From Gilvirhabdus luticola (lineage in GTDB: Bacteria > Bacteroidota > Bacteroidia > Flavobacteriales > Flavobacteriaceae), in NCBI RefSeq assembly GCF_032583975.1, contig NZ_JAWHTF010000003.1: 64,000 bases of DNA. The stretch is one strand, 5' to 3'. Position 1 is the first letter of the stretch. Each line of letters begins with the position of its first letter. Position numbers and translations under genes: made by a program. Below are positions 44,418 to 52,306 of the stretch, in pieces. The notes beneath the pieces are model-generated. The model did no database searches, had not been told where the DNA came from, and was given only the letters and a program-made list of their open reading frames with translations.

Positions 44418-45368
44418 ATGAAATTAGGAAAATTTACAATTATTTTTTTATGTTTTTTGAGCATTTTTTTATCTTGTAATAAAGACGATGATGGAAATAC
44501 CCCTACATTTACTGAAAGAGACAGAACTGAACAACAAGTGGCAGATAAAGACTCTTTGACAGAGTATTTACAAAATCATTATTATAATTCTAGCGCATTT
44601 GTTTCCAATTCAGACCCAAGTTTGGGAGATCTTATAATTTCTGAATTGCCTGAAGATGGTATGTTGCCTGATCCAGATAATAATACATTGTTAATAGACG
44701 CTGTAGAAACTCATACTACAGTATTTGCAGACACAGATTATGAATATTATGTTTTAAGATTGAATCAAGGTGATGGTTTGGAATCTCCAAATTTTAGCGA
44801 TGATGTTCGTATAAACTACCTAGGCAATTTATTGAATAATGAAATATTTGATAGTACTGTTAATCCTACAGATTTAGATTTGACGAATTTAATTCCAGGA
44901 TGGAGAAAAGTAATGCCTCAATTTAATGTAGCTCTTTCTTTTGTTGAAAATGGTGATGGCACTGTAGATTACATGAATCACGGTTTGGGAGTGATGTTCT
45001 TACCTTCTGGATTGGCTTATTTTTCTGAACTTCGGCCTAGTATTCCTTCATATTCTTGCCTAATTTTCCAGTTTGAATTATACTCTACTTCAGTTAATGA
45101 TCATGATAACGATTTAGTTCCTTCTTATTTAGAAGATTTGAATGGTGATGGCGAATTTAATATTGATATAGAAGAAGAAACAGATACTTCAGACGATGAT
45201 ACAGATGATGATAATATACCAGATTATGCAGACCCAGACGATGATGGAGATGGTGTTCTAACAAGGTATGAAGATATAGATGGTGATGGTGACCCTACTA
45301 ACGACATAGGAATGAATGGTATACCAAAATATTTAGATAAAGAAGAAACGGAGTCTAACCAGGACTAA
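44418..45368 (+). CDS. Lipoprotein with FKBP-like domain and acidic calcium-binding tail
   Basis: A 316-residue lipoprotein. The ATG at 44418 is chosen because it opens a lipoprotein signal with lipobox LSC (C20); the longer open frame has no signal. The acidic NKDDDGN after C20 resembles the Bacteroidota lipoprotein export signal for surface display. An FKBP-type domain lies at about residues 115-225 (VRINYLGNLLNNEIFDS, LPSGLAYF, CLIFQFELY). The last 80 residues hold type-3-like acidic repeats (DLNGDGEFNID, DPDDDGDGVLT, DIDGDGDPTND). FKBP catalysis is uncertain because several active-site aromatics are changed. Confidence 0.75.
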   Translation: MKLGKFTIIFLCFLSIFLSCNKDDDGNTPTFTERDRTEQQVADKDSLTEYLQNHYYNSSAFVSNSDPSLGDLIISELPEDGMLPDPDNNTLLIDAVETHTTVFADTDYEYYVLRLNQGDGLESPNFSDDVRINYLGNLLNNEIFDSTVNPTDLDLTNLIPGWRKVMPQFNVALSFVENGDGTVDYMNHGLGVMFLPSGLAYFSELRPSIPSYSCLIFQFELYSTSVNDHDNDLVPSYLEDLNGDGEFNIDIEEETDTSDDDTDDDNIPDYADPDDDGDGVLTRYEDIDGDGDPTNDIGMNGIPKYLDKEETESNQD

Positions 45369-45400
45369 AAAAAGAGCCACTTTTAAGGTGGCTTTTTTTT
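45369..45400. terminator. Bidirectional terminator between convergent genes
   Basis: AGCCAC (45375-45380) pairs with GTGGCT (45388-45393), flanked by an A run on the left and a T run on the right. It serves both the FKBP-like lipoprotein and the outer-membrane protein. Confidence 0.85.
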
Positions 45401-45986
45401 ATAATAATAAGGAAAGACTCAATATTAATTGTTCTGGTCTTGTATCCAATCTACTTACAGTATTTTCGCCTAAATTATTTCCTATAAAAGTAGCTTCATT
45501 TTTACTAAAACCTCTTTCATATTTAAGGTCAATTCCTATCTTTTTAATATTTAGGCCAATACCAAAATTAAAACCGACGGAAAAATCATTCTCTATATTA
45601 TTAATGGAGATTCCATCAAAATCACTGTCTAAAATATATTGAAAAGACGGTCCAGCAAAAGCACTTAACGGACCAATAACTTTTATACCTACAACAGCCG
45701 GTAGATCTAATTTTTGCATTTTAAAATCACCATCTTCATAACCACTTTTGGTACTGGTAAAAACTAAAGAAGGCTTAAAGTAGACTCGGTTTCCAAGTTT
45801 TCCAAATACTCCCAAATGAAATCCTGCATTTTTATCAGGATGTTGAGCACTTGATTCTATTGACTGAAAGTAATTACCATTGCCATTATAATTAAGTCCT
45901 CCAATAAGACCAAATCCACTTTGAGATTGGCCATAGCTTACAGTTATGATTAAAAAGAATAAAGGAATAAAAATTAATCGTTTCAT
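45399..45986 (-). CDS. Outer-membrane beta-barrel protein (porin family)
   Basis: A 195-residue protein with a signal peptide (MKRLIFIPLFFLIITVSYGQ) and alternating amphipathic strands ending in Phe or Leu (for example FGLIGGLNYNGNGNYF, AGFHLGVFGKLG, VYFKPSLVFTSTKSGY, FSVGFNFGIGLNI, IGIDLKYERGFSKN). The pattern is the eight-stranded PF13568-like barrel common in Bacteroidota. The C terminus QLILSLSLLL is the last strand. Function unknown; possibly structural. Confidence 0.8.
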   Translation of the reverse strand: MKRLIFIPLFFLIITVSYGQSQSGFGLIGGLNYNGNGNYFQSIESSAQHPDKNAGFHLGVFGKLGNRVYFKPSLVFTSTKSGYEDGDFKMQKLDLPAVVGIKVIGPLSAFAGPSFQYILDSDFDGISINNIENDFSVGFNFGIGLNIKKIGIDLKYERGFSKNEATFIGNNLGENTVSRLDTRPEQLILSLSLLL

Positions 45987-46035
45987 AAATTATCGTTTTT
46001 TGATTTATAATTTAAAAAACGTATTAATTATAAAA

Positions 46036-46989
46036 TTATTTCCTTTTAATTACTTTTTCAACGGCGCTTACAACGGCATTACTGTTTAATCCATACTTAT
46101 CCATAAGTTGTGCAGGTGTGCCAGATTCACCAAAAGTATCTTGTGTTGCTACAAATTCTTGAGGTGCTGGTTTATGAGTTGCAAGAACTCTGGCCACACT
46201 TTCACCTAAACCGCCAAGATAATTATGTTCTTCTGCTGTTACAATACAACCCGTTTTAGAAACCGAGTCTAAAATTGCTTTTTCATCTAATGGTTTTATA
46301 GTGTGAATATTTATAACTTCTGCAGAGATTCCTTTTTCGTATAATGCCTTTGATGCTTCCAAAGCTTCCCATACCAAATGTCCTGTGGCGACAATAGTAA
46401 CATCTGTACCTTCTGTAAATTTGATAGCTTTTCCAATTTCAAATTTTTGATTAGCAGGTGTAAATATTGGAACAGAAGGTCTGCCAAATCTTAAATATAC
46501 AGGACCTTTATGCTCTGCTATAGCTATAGTAGCCGCTTTGGTTTGATTGTAATCACAAGGATTTATTACTGTCATTCCTGGTAGCATTTTCATCAATCCA
46601 ATATCTTCCAAAATTTGATGTGTAGCACCATCTTCGCCTAGAGTTAACCCTGCATGCGAAGCACAGATTTTTACGTTTTTCCCAGAATATGCAATCGATT
46701 GACGAATTTGATCATAAACTCTGCCTGTTGAAAAATTAGCAAAAGTTCCAGTAAAAGGTATCTTTCCACCAATGGTTAAACCAGCAGCAATACCCATCAT
46801 ATTAGCTTCAGCAATTCCAACTTGAAAGAAGCGTTCGGGATTTTCATCAATAAAGGTTTGAATTTTTAGTGATCCAACCAAATCTGCACAAAGGGCAACA
46901 ACATTAGGATTAGTTCTTCCTAGTTCGGTCATTCCAGCACCAAAACCACTTCTAGTGTCTTTTTTTTCAGTATATGTGTATGTTTTCAT
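46036..46989 (-). CDS. Transketolase, C-terminal subunit
   Basis: A 317-residue protein with the pyrimidine-binding and C-terminal domains of transketolase. Motifs are GIAEANMMGIAAGLTIGGK (holding the catalytic Glu), CASHAGLTLGEDGATHQILED, and VTAEEHNYLGGLGESVA in the last domain. It partners the N-terminal subunit encoded 16 bases upstream; the pair makes one thiamine-diphosphate enzyme that moves two-carbon units between sugar phosphates. Splitting of the gene is known in several bacterial groups. Confidence 0.92.
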   Translation of the reverse strand: MKTYTYTEKKDTRSGFGAGMTELGRTNPNVVALCADLVGSLKIQTFIDENPERFFQVGIAEANMMGIAAGLTIGGKIPFTGTFANFSTGRVYDQIRQSIAYSGKNVKICASHAGLTLGEDGATHQILEDIGLMKMLPGMTVINPCDYNQTKAATIAIAEHKGPVYLRFGRPSVPIFTPANQKFEIGKAIKFTEGTDVTIVATGHLVWEALEASKALYEKGISAEVINIHTIKPLDEKAILDSVSKTGCIVTAEEHNYLGGLGESVARVLATHKPAPQEFVATQDTFGESGTPAQLMDKYGLNSNAVVSAVEKVIKRK

Positions 46990-47005
46990 TTTTTTGATTT
47001 CAGAT

Positions 47006-47851
47006 TTAGTAATCTCCTAAAGTTTCAGGGTTTTGTGCCAATCCTACGGCTAGCTGTTCATCATTTGGTGCTTTGCCATGCCATGCATGTGTGTACATCA
47101 TAAAATCTACACCATGACCCATTATGGTTTTTAATAAAACGCAAACAGGTTTTCCTTTACCAGTTTTGCTTTTAGCATCAGCCATTCCTTTTAATATGGA
47201 TTCAATATTATTTCCTTCTTCAATTTCAATAACAATCCAATCAAAAGCCTCAAACTTTGCTTTAATGTTTCCCATGTAAAGAACATCGTCGGTAGCTCCA
47301 TCAATTTGTTGACCATTTAAATCTACTGTTGCTATAAGATTATCAACCTTTTTAGCTGAAGCATACATAATAGCTTCCCAATTTTGCCCTTCCTGCAGTT
47401 CACCATCACCATGTAAACTATAAACTAAATGATTATCATCGTTTAATTTTTTAGCTTGTGCTGCTCCAATAGCGACTGACATACCTTGCCCTAAAGAACC
47501 TGATGCAATACGAACGCCTGGCAAACCTTCATGCGTAGTTGGATGACCTTGTAAACGAGAATTAATTAGCCTGAATGTACTTAATTCCTCAACGGGAAAA
47601 TAATCAGATCTTGCCAATACGCTATAAAAAACGGGCGAAATATGACCGTTGGACAAGAAGAAAAGATCTTCACCTATTCCATCCATATCAAATCCTTCTT
47701 TGCGATCCATAATCTCATTGTACAATGCAACAAAAAATTCGGTACATCCTAAAGAACCTCCAGGATGACCAGAATTTACCTTATGAACCATGCGTAAAAT
47801 ATCTCTGCGAACCTGTGTTGCGAGATCCTCTAATTTAGTAATGTCTGCCAT
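47006..47851 (-). CDS. Transketolase, N-terminal subunit
   Basis: A 281-residue protein with the diphosphate-binding domain. The ATG at 47851 (MADITKLEDLATQVRRDILR) is preferred over an upstream in-frame start at 47908. Motifs are VNSGHPGGSLGCTEFFVAL, HGDGELQEGQNWEA with the thiamine-binding Asp, and DLNGQQIDGATDDV. It is co-transcribed with the C-terminal subunit. Together they serve the pentose phosphate pathway. Confidence 0.92.
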   Translation of the reverse strand: MADITKLEDLATQVRRDILRMVHKVNSGHPGGSLGCTEFFVALYNEIMDRKEGFDMDGIGEDLFFLSNGHISPVFYSVLARSDYFPVEELSTFRLINSRLQGHPTTHEGLPGVRIASGSLGQGMSVAIGAAQAKKLNDDNHLVYSLHGDGELQEGQNWEAIMYASAKKVDNLIATVDLNGQQIDGATDDVLYMGNIKAKFEAFDWIVIEIEEGNNIESILKGMADAKSKTGKGKPVCVLLKTIMGHGVDFMMYTHAWHGKAPNDEQLAVGLAQNPETLGDY

Positions 47852-47974
47852 TCTTTTTGCGATTGAAATATTAAGGGTCAAAAATAAGTGTTTAAGATAG
47901 TTTGACAAAGCAATATTATCCTATTTTCGTGTTGAATTTGGTACTGTTAATAAGTTTATTTACTTAAATTATAA

Positions 47975-48004
47975 TTGCAATGGTTTATTAGTTACTTATC
48001 TTTG
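47975..48004 (+). promoter_or_regulatory. Promoter of tgt
   Basis: TTG (47975-47977) and TATCTTTG (47997-48004) are 19 bases apart, ending 21 bases before the tgt ATG at 48026. It lies inside the longer open frame and so supports the later start. Confidence 0.7.
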
Positions 48005-48025
48005 CCAACTCACTATTTTTTCTCT

Positions 48026-49156
48026 ATGAAATTTGATTTAAAAGGACAAGATCAGCAAACCAAAGCTAGGGCAGGAATATTAAAAACAGATCATGGTGTA
48101 ATTGAAACACCAATTTTTATGCCTGTTGGAACTGTGGCTTCAGTTAAGGGTGTACATCAAAGAGAGCTTAAAAATGATATTAATCCGGACATTATTCTTG
48201 GTAATACTTACCATTTGTATTTAAGACCACAAACATCAATTCTTGAACAAGCAGGTGGTTTGCACAAATTTATGAATTGGGATCGAAATATTTTAACAGA
48301 TTCTGGTGGATATCAAGTGTATTCTCTTTCGGCAAATAGAAAAATAAAAGAGGAAGGCGTGAAGTTTAAATCTCATATTGATGGAAGTTATCACACATTT
48401 ACTCCAGAGAATGTTATGGAAATTCAACGAAGTATAGGTGCAGATATTATTATGGCATTTGATGAATGTACACCTTATCCTTGTGATTATCAATACGCTA
48501 AACGATCTATGCACATGACACATCGTTGGTTAGATAGATGTTTGCTACATCTTAACAAAGTGCCTTTTAAGTATGGTTATAGCCAATCTTTTTTCCCAAT
48601 AGTACAAGGAAGTACTTATAAAGATCTTCGAATACAATCCGCAGAATATATTGCTAATGCCGATGCAGAAGGAAATGCAATTGGAGGCTTATCTGTTGGT
48701 GAGCCAGCAGAAGAAATGTATGAAATGACAGAAATTGTTTGTCGAATTTTGCCAGAAGACAAACCTCGATACTTAATGGGAGTTGGTACACCAATCAATA
48801 TTCTTGAAAATATTGCGTTAGGTATTGATATGTTTGATTGTGTGATGCCAACCCGAAATGGTAGGAATGGCATGCTGTTTACTGCACATGGAACCATTAA
48901 CATTAAAAACAAGAAATGGGAAGATGACTTTTCTGCAATTGATGACATGGGAATAACATTTGTAGATACAGAATATAGTAAAGGATATTTAAAGCATTTA
49001 TTTTCGGTAAATGAAATGCTTGGAAGACAAATTGCAACAATTCATAATTTAGGGTTTTACTTATGGTTGGTAAGAGAAGCAAGAAAACATATATTAGCTG
49101 GAGATTTTTTAACATGGAAAACACAGATGGTTAAACAAATGGACAAACGTTTATAA
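48026..49156 (+). CDS. tgt: tRNA-guanine transglycosylase lacking the zinc cysteines
   Basis: A 376-residue enzyme that exchanges G34 for a queuosine precursor in Asn, Asp, His and Tyr tRNAs. The start at 48026 (MKFDLKGQDQQTKARAGIL) is supported by a promoter just upstream. Catalytic motifs are present: LTDSGGYQVYSLS, DIIMAFDECTPYP, IVQGSTYKDLR, LMGVGTP and FDCVMPTRNGRNG. In the C-terminal zinc region the family's C-x-C-x2-C is replaced by G309, T311 and D314, while the matching His (H340, TIHNLGFYLW) remains. The lptF/G-type gene follows 2 bases after its stop. Confidence 0.94.
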   Translation: MKFDLKGQDQQTKARAGILKTDHGVIETPIFMPVGTVASVKGVHQRELKNDINPDIILGNTYHLYLRPQTSILEQAGGLHKFMNWDRNILTDSGGYQVYSLSANRKIKEEGVKFKSHIDGSYHTFTPENVMEIQRSIGADIIMAFDECTPYPCDYQYAKRSMHMTHRWLDRCLLHLNKVPFKYGYSQSFFPIVQGSTYKDLRIQSAEYIANADAEGNAIGGLSVGEPAEEMYEMTEIVCRILPEDKPRYLMGVGTPINILENIALGIDMFDCVMPTRNGRNGMLFTAHGTINIKNKKWEDDFSAIDDMGITFVDTEYSKGYLKHLFSVNEMLGRQIATIHNLGFYLWLVREARKHILAGDFLTWKTQMVKQMDKRL

Positions 49157-49158
49157 GA

Positions 49159-50235
49159 TTGAAAATTCTTGATTGGTACATATTAAAGAGGTATTTGTTT
49201 ACATTTTTTATGATGTTGCTTCTGTTTATTCCAATAGGAATCACGGTAAGTTTAGCTGAAAAAATTGGTAAGATTTTAGAAAACGAAGCGCCTTTCAATG
49301 AGGTGGTTATGTACTATTTAGATTTTACCGTCTATTTTGCCCATTTACTATTTCCTCTATTTTTATTTCTTTCTGTTATTTGGTTTACTTCAAAATTGGC
49401 TAACAATACAGAAGTTATTGCTTTTTTAAGTTCTGGTGTTTCGTTTTCAAGATTTTTAAGACCTTATATGATTGGAGCTAGTCTTATAGCAATATTGGCT
49501 TTATTATTAGGGATGTACTTTGCCCCAATGGCCAGTAAAGGGTTTAATGAATTTGAATACGAATATTTCAAAAAAGGTAAAAAAGCAGTTCAGGATAGAA
49601 ACGTTTACAGACAAATAAATGACAATGATTTTATATATGTAAGTAGTTTTAATTCGCAAAGAAAACAAGGACAAGATTTTACTTTAGAACACTTTGAAGG
49701 TAATAAGATGATTTATAAGATAAGTGCAAAAAACATAAGATATATTGAAGAAGATTCTACTTACAGACTTATTGACTATGTAAAAAGGCGTGTTGGAAAG
49801 ATAAATGATACTATAGATGTTGGTAGAAGGAAAGATACCATTTTTTCATTTGATCTGGAAGACTTGACCCCAGTTGAATACATTGCTGAAACCTTGTCTT
49901 ATAAGGAACTTTCTAACTTTATTGAGAAAGAAAAAAAACGAGGTTCTTCAAATATTGGTAGATATCAATTAGTACAATATCGTAAATGGAGTTTACCGGT
50001 TTCGGTGTTTATTTTAACAATCATTGCCGTTGCAGTTTCTTCTATAAAAAGGCGAGGAGGAATGGGTGTTAACTTGGCATTCGGAATTTGTATTGCTATG
50101 GTTTTTGTCTTTTTTGATAAAATATTTGGTGTTATGGCTACACAATCAGATTTTCCTCCGTTAATTGCCGTGTGGTTTCCTAATATCCTTTTTGGTATTT
50201 TAGCGGTTTACTTATTATATAATGCCAAACGTTAA
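49159..50235 (+). CDS. LptF/LptG family LPS-export permease
   Basis: A 358-residue inner-membrane protein of the YjgP/YjgQ family. Six membrane segments flank a central periplasmic domain (about residues 100-265). The start (KILDWYILKRYLFTFFMML) is typical, read from a TTG at 49159; there is no nearby ATG. Membrane segments include LLFPLFLFLSVIWFTSKLA and FILTIIAVAVSSIKRRGG. It works with LptB and a second permease to lift LPS from the inner membrane. It begins 2 bases after tgt and overlaps the next gene by 14 bases. Confidence 0.88.
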   Translation: MKILDWYILKRYLFTFFMMLLLFIPIGITVSLAEKIGKILENEAPFNEVVMYYLDFTVYFAHLLFPLFLFLSVIWFTSKLANNTEVIAFLSSGVSFSRFLRPYMIGASLIAILALLLGMYFAPMASKGFNEFEYEYFKKGKKAVQDRNVYRQINDNDFIYVSSFNSQRKQGQDFTLEHFEGNKMIYKISAKNIRYIEEDSTYRLIDYVKRRVGKINDTIDVGRRKDTIFSFDLEDLTPVEYIAETLSYKELSNFIEKEKKRGSSNIGRYQLVQYRKWSLPVSVFILTIIAVAVSSIKRRGGMGVNLAFGICIAMVFVFFDKIFGVMATQSDFPPLIAVWFPNILFGILAVYLLYNAKR

Positions 50236-51133
50236 ACTAAAAAACCAACTACATCTTCATTTTTTAGTATTTATTGCAGGATTCACCGGTATTTTGGGTG
50301 AATTAATTTCAATAAAAGCTGTTCCTTTAGTTTGGATTAGAATGATAATTGCCTCTTTAATTTTATTTGTTTTTATAAAGTTCTCAAAGACCAATATTAG
50401 AATTCATCCCAAAAAAATATTAAAGTTAGCATTTGCGGGAATTATAATTGCGTTGCACTGGATTACATTCTTCGGATCAATTGATGCTTCAAATGTATCT
50501 ATTGCGTTAACCATGTTTTCAACAGGTGCATTCTTTGCTTCTTTTATAGAACCAATAGTATACAAACGAAAAATTATATGGTACGAAATTTTGTTTGGTT
50601 TGTTAGTAGTTATTGGAGTCTTGATAATCACACAAAGCGAATTAAAATATCTTTATGGAATAGTATTGGGTATTTTTTCTGCATTTTTTGCTTCAATTTT
50701 CGCTGTCTTAAACGGAAAATTTTTAGAACAGCATTCACCAACGGCTATTTCATTTTATGAATTTATTAGTGGTGTATTGTTTATTACTATTTTTATGCTA
50801 TTGGGTAATTTCAATTTTGAAAAGGAAGTATTTATTTTAACAACTGCAGATTTGCTTTATCTCTTTATATTAGGGTCTGTTTGTACGGCTTATGCATTTA
50901 TTGCAGCAGTAAAGGTAATGAGACATATTAGTCCTTATACTGTGGTTCTTACTTATAATTTAGAACCAGTTTATGGTATTATTTTGGCATTATTACTGTT
51001 CCCAGAGAAAGAAAAAATGAGTGGTTCATTTTACTACGGAGCTACAATAATTATTTTAACAGTGCTCATAAACGGAATACTTAAAAACGCAAGAAAGTTA
51101 AAAAGAAGGCAATCTACATTAAATGAAGATTAA
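50222..51133 (+). CDS. EamA family (DMT superfamily) transporter
   Basis: A 303-residue membrane protein with about ten spans in two EamA halves, for example LAFAGIIIALHWITFFGSIDAS in outline, SIALTMFSTGAFFASFIEP, and the second-half motif TYNLEPVYGIILALLLFPE. The carrier probably moves a small metabolite. Substrate unknown. It overlaps the permease gene by 14 bases and so belongs to the tgt operon. Confidence 0.85.
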   Translation: MPNVKLKNQLHLHFLVFIAGFTGILGELISIKAVPLVWIRMIIASLILFVFIKFSKTNIRIHPKKILKLAFAGIIIALHWITFFGSIDASNVSIALTMFSTGAFFASFIEPIVYKRKIIWYEILFGLLVVIGVLIITQSELKYLYGIVLGIFSAFFASIFAVLNGKFLEQHSPTAISFYEFISGVLFITIFMLLGNFNFEKEVFILTTADLLYLFILGSVCTAYAFIAAVKVMRHISPYTVVLTYNLEPVYGIILALLLFPEKEKMSGSFYYGATIIILTVLINGILKNARKLKRRQSTLNED

Positions 51134-51139
51134 AGTTTT

Positions 51140-51147
51140 TATATTTG
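51140..51147 (+). promoter_or_regulatory. Putative -7 element of accA
   Basis: TATATTTG lies 37 bases upstream of the accA ATG. A TTG at -33 is not seen, so confidence is limited. Confidence 0.45.
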
Positions 51148-51184
51148 TAGACTAACTAAAACTAAAGATAAAAAACAAATTTCT

Positions 51185-52138
51185 ATGGAATATTTAGAAT
51201 TTGAACTCCCCATAAAAGAACTCGAAGAACAGCTACAAAAGTGCAAACTTATCGGAGATGAAAGTGAAGTTGATGTTACCGAAACCTGTAAGCAGATTGA
51301 AAAAAAATTAGAACAAACAAGAAAAGATATATACAAAAACCTTACTGCTTGGCAACGTGTACAGTTATCTCGTCATCCAAGTAGACCATATACATTGGAT
51401 TATATTAGAGCTATTTGCGGCGACACTTTTTTTGAACTTCATGGAGATCGTAATTTCAAGGATGACAAAGCTATGATTGGTGGATTAGGCAAGATAGGTG
51501 ATCAAAGTTATATGTTCATAGGTCAACAAAAAGGGTATAACACTAAAACTAGGCAGTATAGAAATTTCGGCATGGCCAATCCTGAAGGTTACCGTAAGGC
51601 GTTACGCCTAATGAAATCTGCCGAAAAATTTGGAATCCCAGTAGTAACTTTAATAGATACACCAGGTGCTTATCCTGGATTGGAAGCAGAAGAGCGAGGA
51701 CAAGGTGAAGCTATTGCAAGGAATATTTTAGAAATGACACGATTAAGAACACCGATTATTACCGTTATTATTGGTGAAGGAGCATCAGGTGGAGCACTTG
51801 GTATTGGTGTAGGTGATATAGTTTTAATGATGGAAAACTCATGGTATTCAGTTATTTCTCCAGAAAACTGTTCATCAATTTTATGGCGCAGCTGGGAACA
51901 GAAAGAAATAGCAGCAGAAGCATTAAAACTGACGGCAAGTGATGCTACTAAACTAAAGGTTGTTGATGGGATTATAGAAGAGCCACTTGGTGGTGCGCAT
52001 ATAGATAGAGAGACTGCTTTTTTAGCTGTAAGGGATGCCATTTCTAATTCTTATGATAAGCTTAAAAACTTATCACCAAAAGAATTGGTAAAACTACGCA
52101 TGGATAAATACTCTAAAATTGGTGTATTTAAAGGTTAA
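51185..52138 (+). CDS. accA: Acetyl-CoA carboxylase carboxyltransferase, alpha subunit
   Basis: A 317-residue subunit of the enzyme that makes malonyl-CoA for fatty acid synthesis. The N-terminal helix pair (EFELPIKELEEQLQKCKLIG) is followed by the crotonase-like core: RHPSRPYTLDYI, FFELHGDRNFKDDKAMIGG, MANPEGYRKALRLMKSAEKF, DTPGAYPGLEAEERGQGEA and GEGASGGALGIGVGD. Normal length. It has its own promoter-like element and a following hairpin. The beta subunit accD is not in the window. Confidence 0.95.
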   Translation: MEYLEFELPIKELEEQLQKCKLIGDESEVDVTETCKQIEKKLEQTRKDIYKNLTAWQRVQLSRHPSRPYTLDYIRAICGDTFFELHGDRNFKDDKAMIGGLGKIGDQSYMFIGQQKGYNTKTRQYRNFGMANPEGYRKALRLMKSAEKFGIPVVTLIDTPGAYPGLEAEERGQGEAIARNILEMTRLRTPIITVIIGEGASGGALGIGVGDIVLMMENSWYSVISPENCSSILWRSWEQKEIAAEALKLTASDATKLKVVDGIIEEPLGGAHIDRETAFLAVRDAISNSYDKLKNLSPKELVKLRMDKYSKIGVFKG

Positions 52139-52162
52139 TCCTTTAGAAATCAAATCATATAG

Positions 52163-52193
52163 AAATCTGATGTATTATGCTTCAGATTTTTTT
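52163..52193 (+). terminator. Probable intrinsic terminator after accA
   Basis: AAATCTGA (52163-52170) pairs with TCAGATTT (52182-52189) around an 11-base loop, followed by a T run. Confidence 0.7.
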
Positions 52194-52306
52194 ATGCTTA
52201 TTAACAATATTTCTATGTTATTAACAGTTAAATTGTTAACTCACGGTTAATAATCAAAAATTAGTTTGTCTTCTCATTCTAAAGCTTTTTAATTACTTTC
52301 GTCGTT

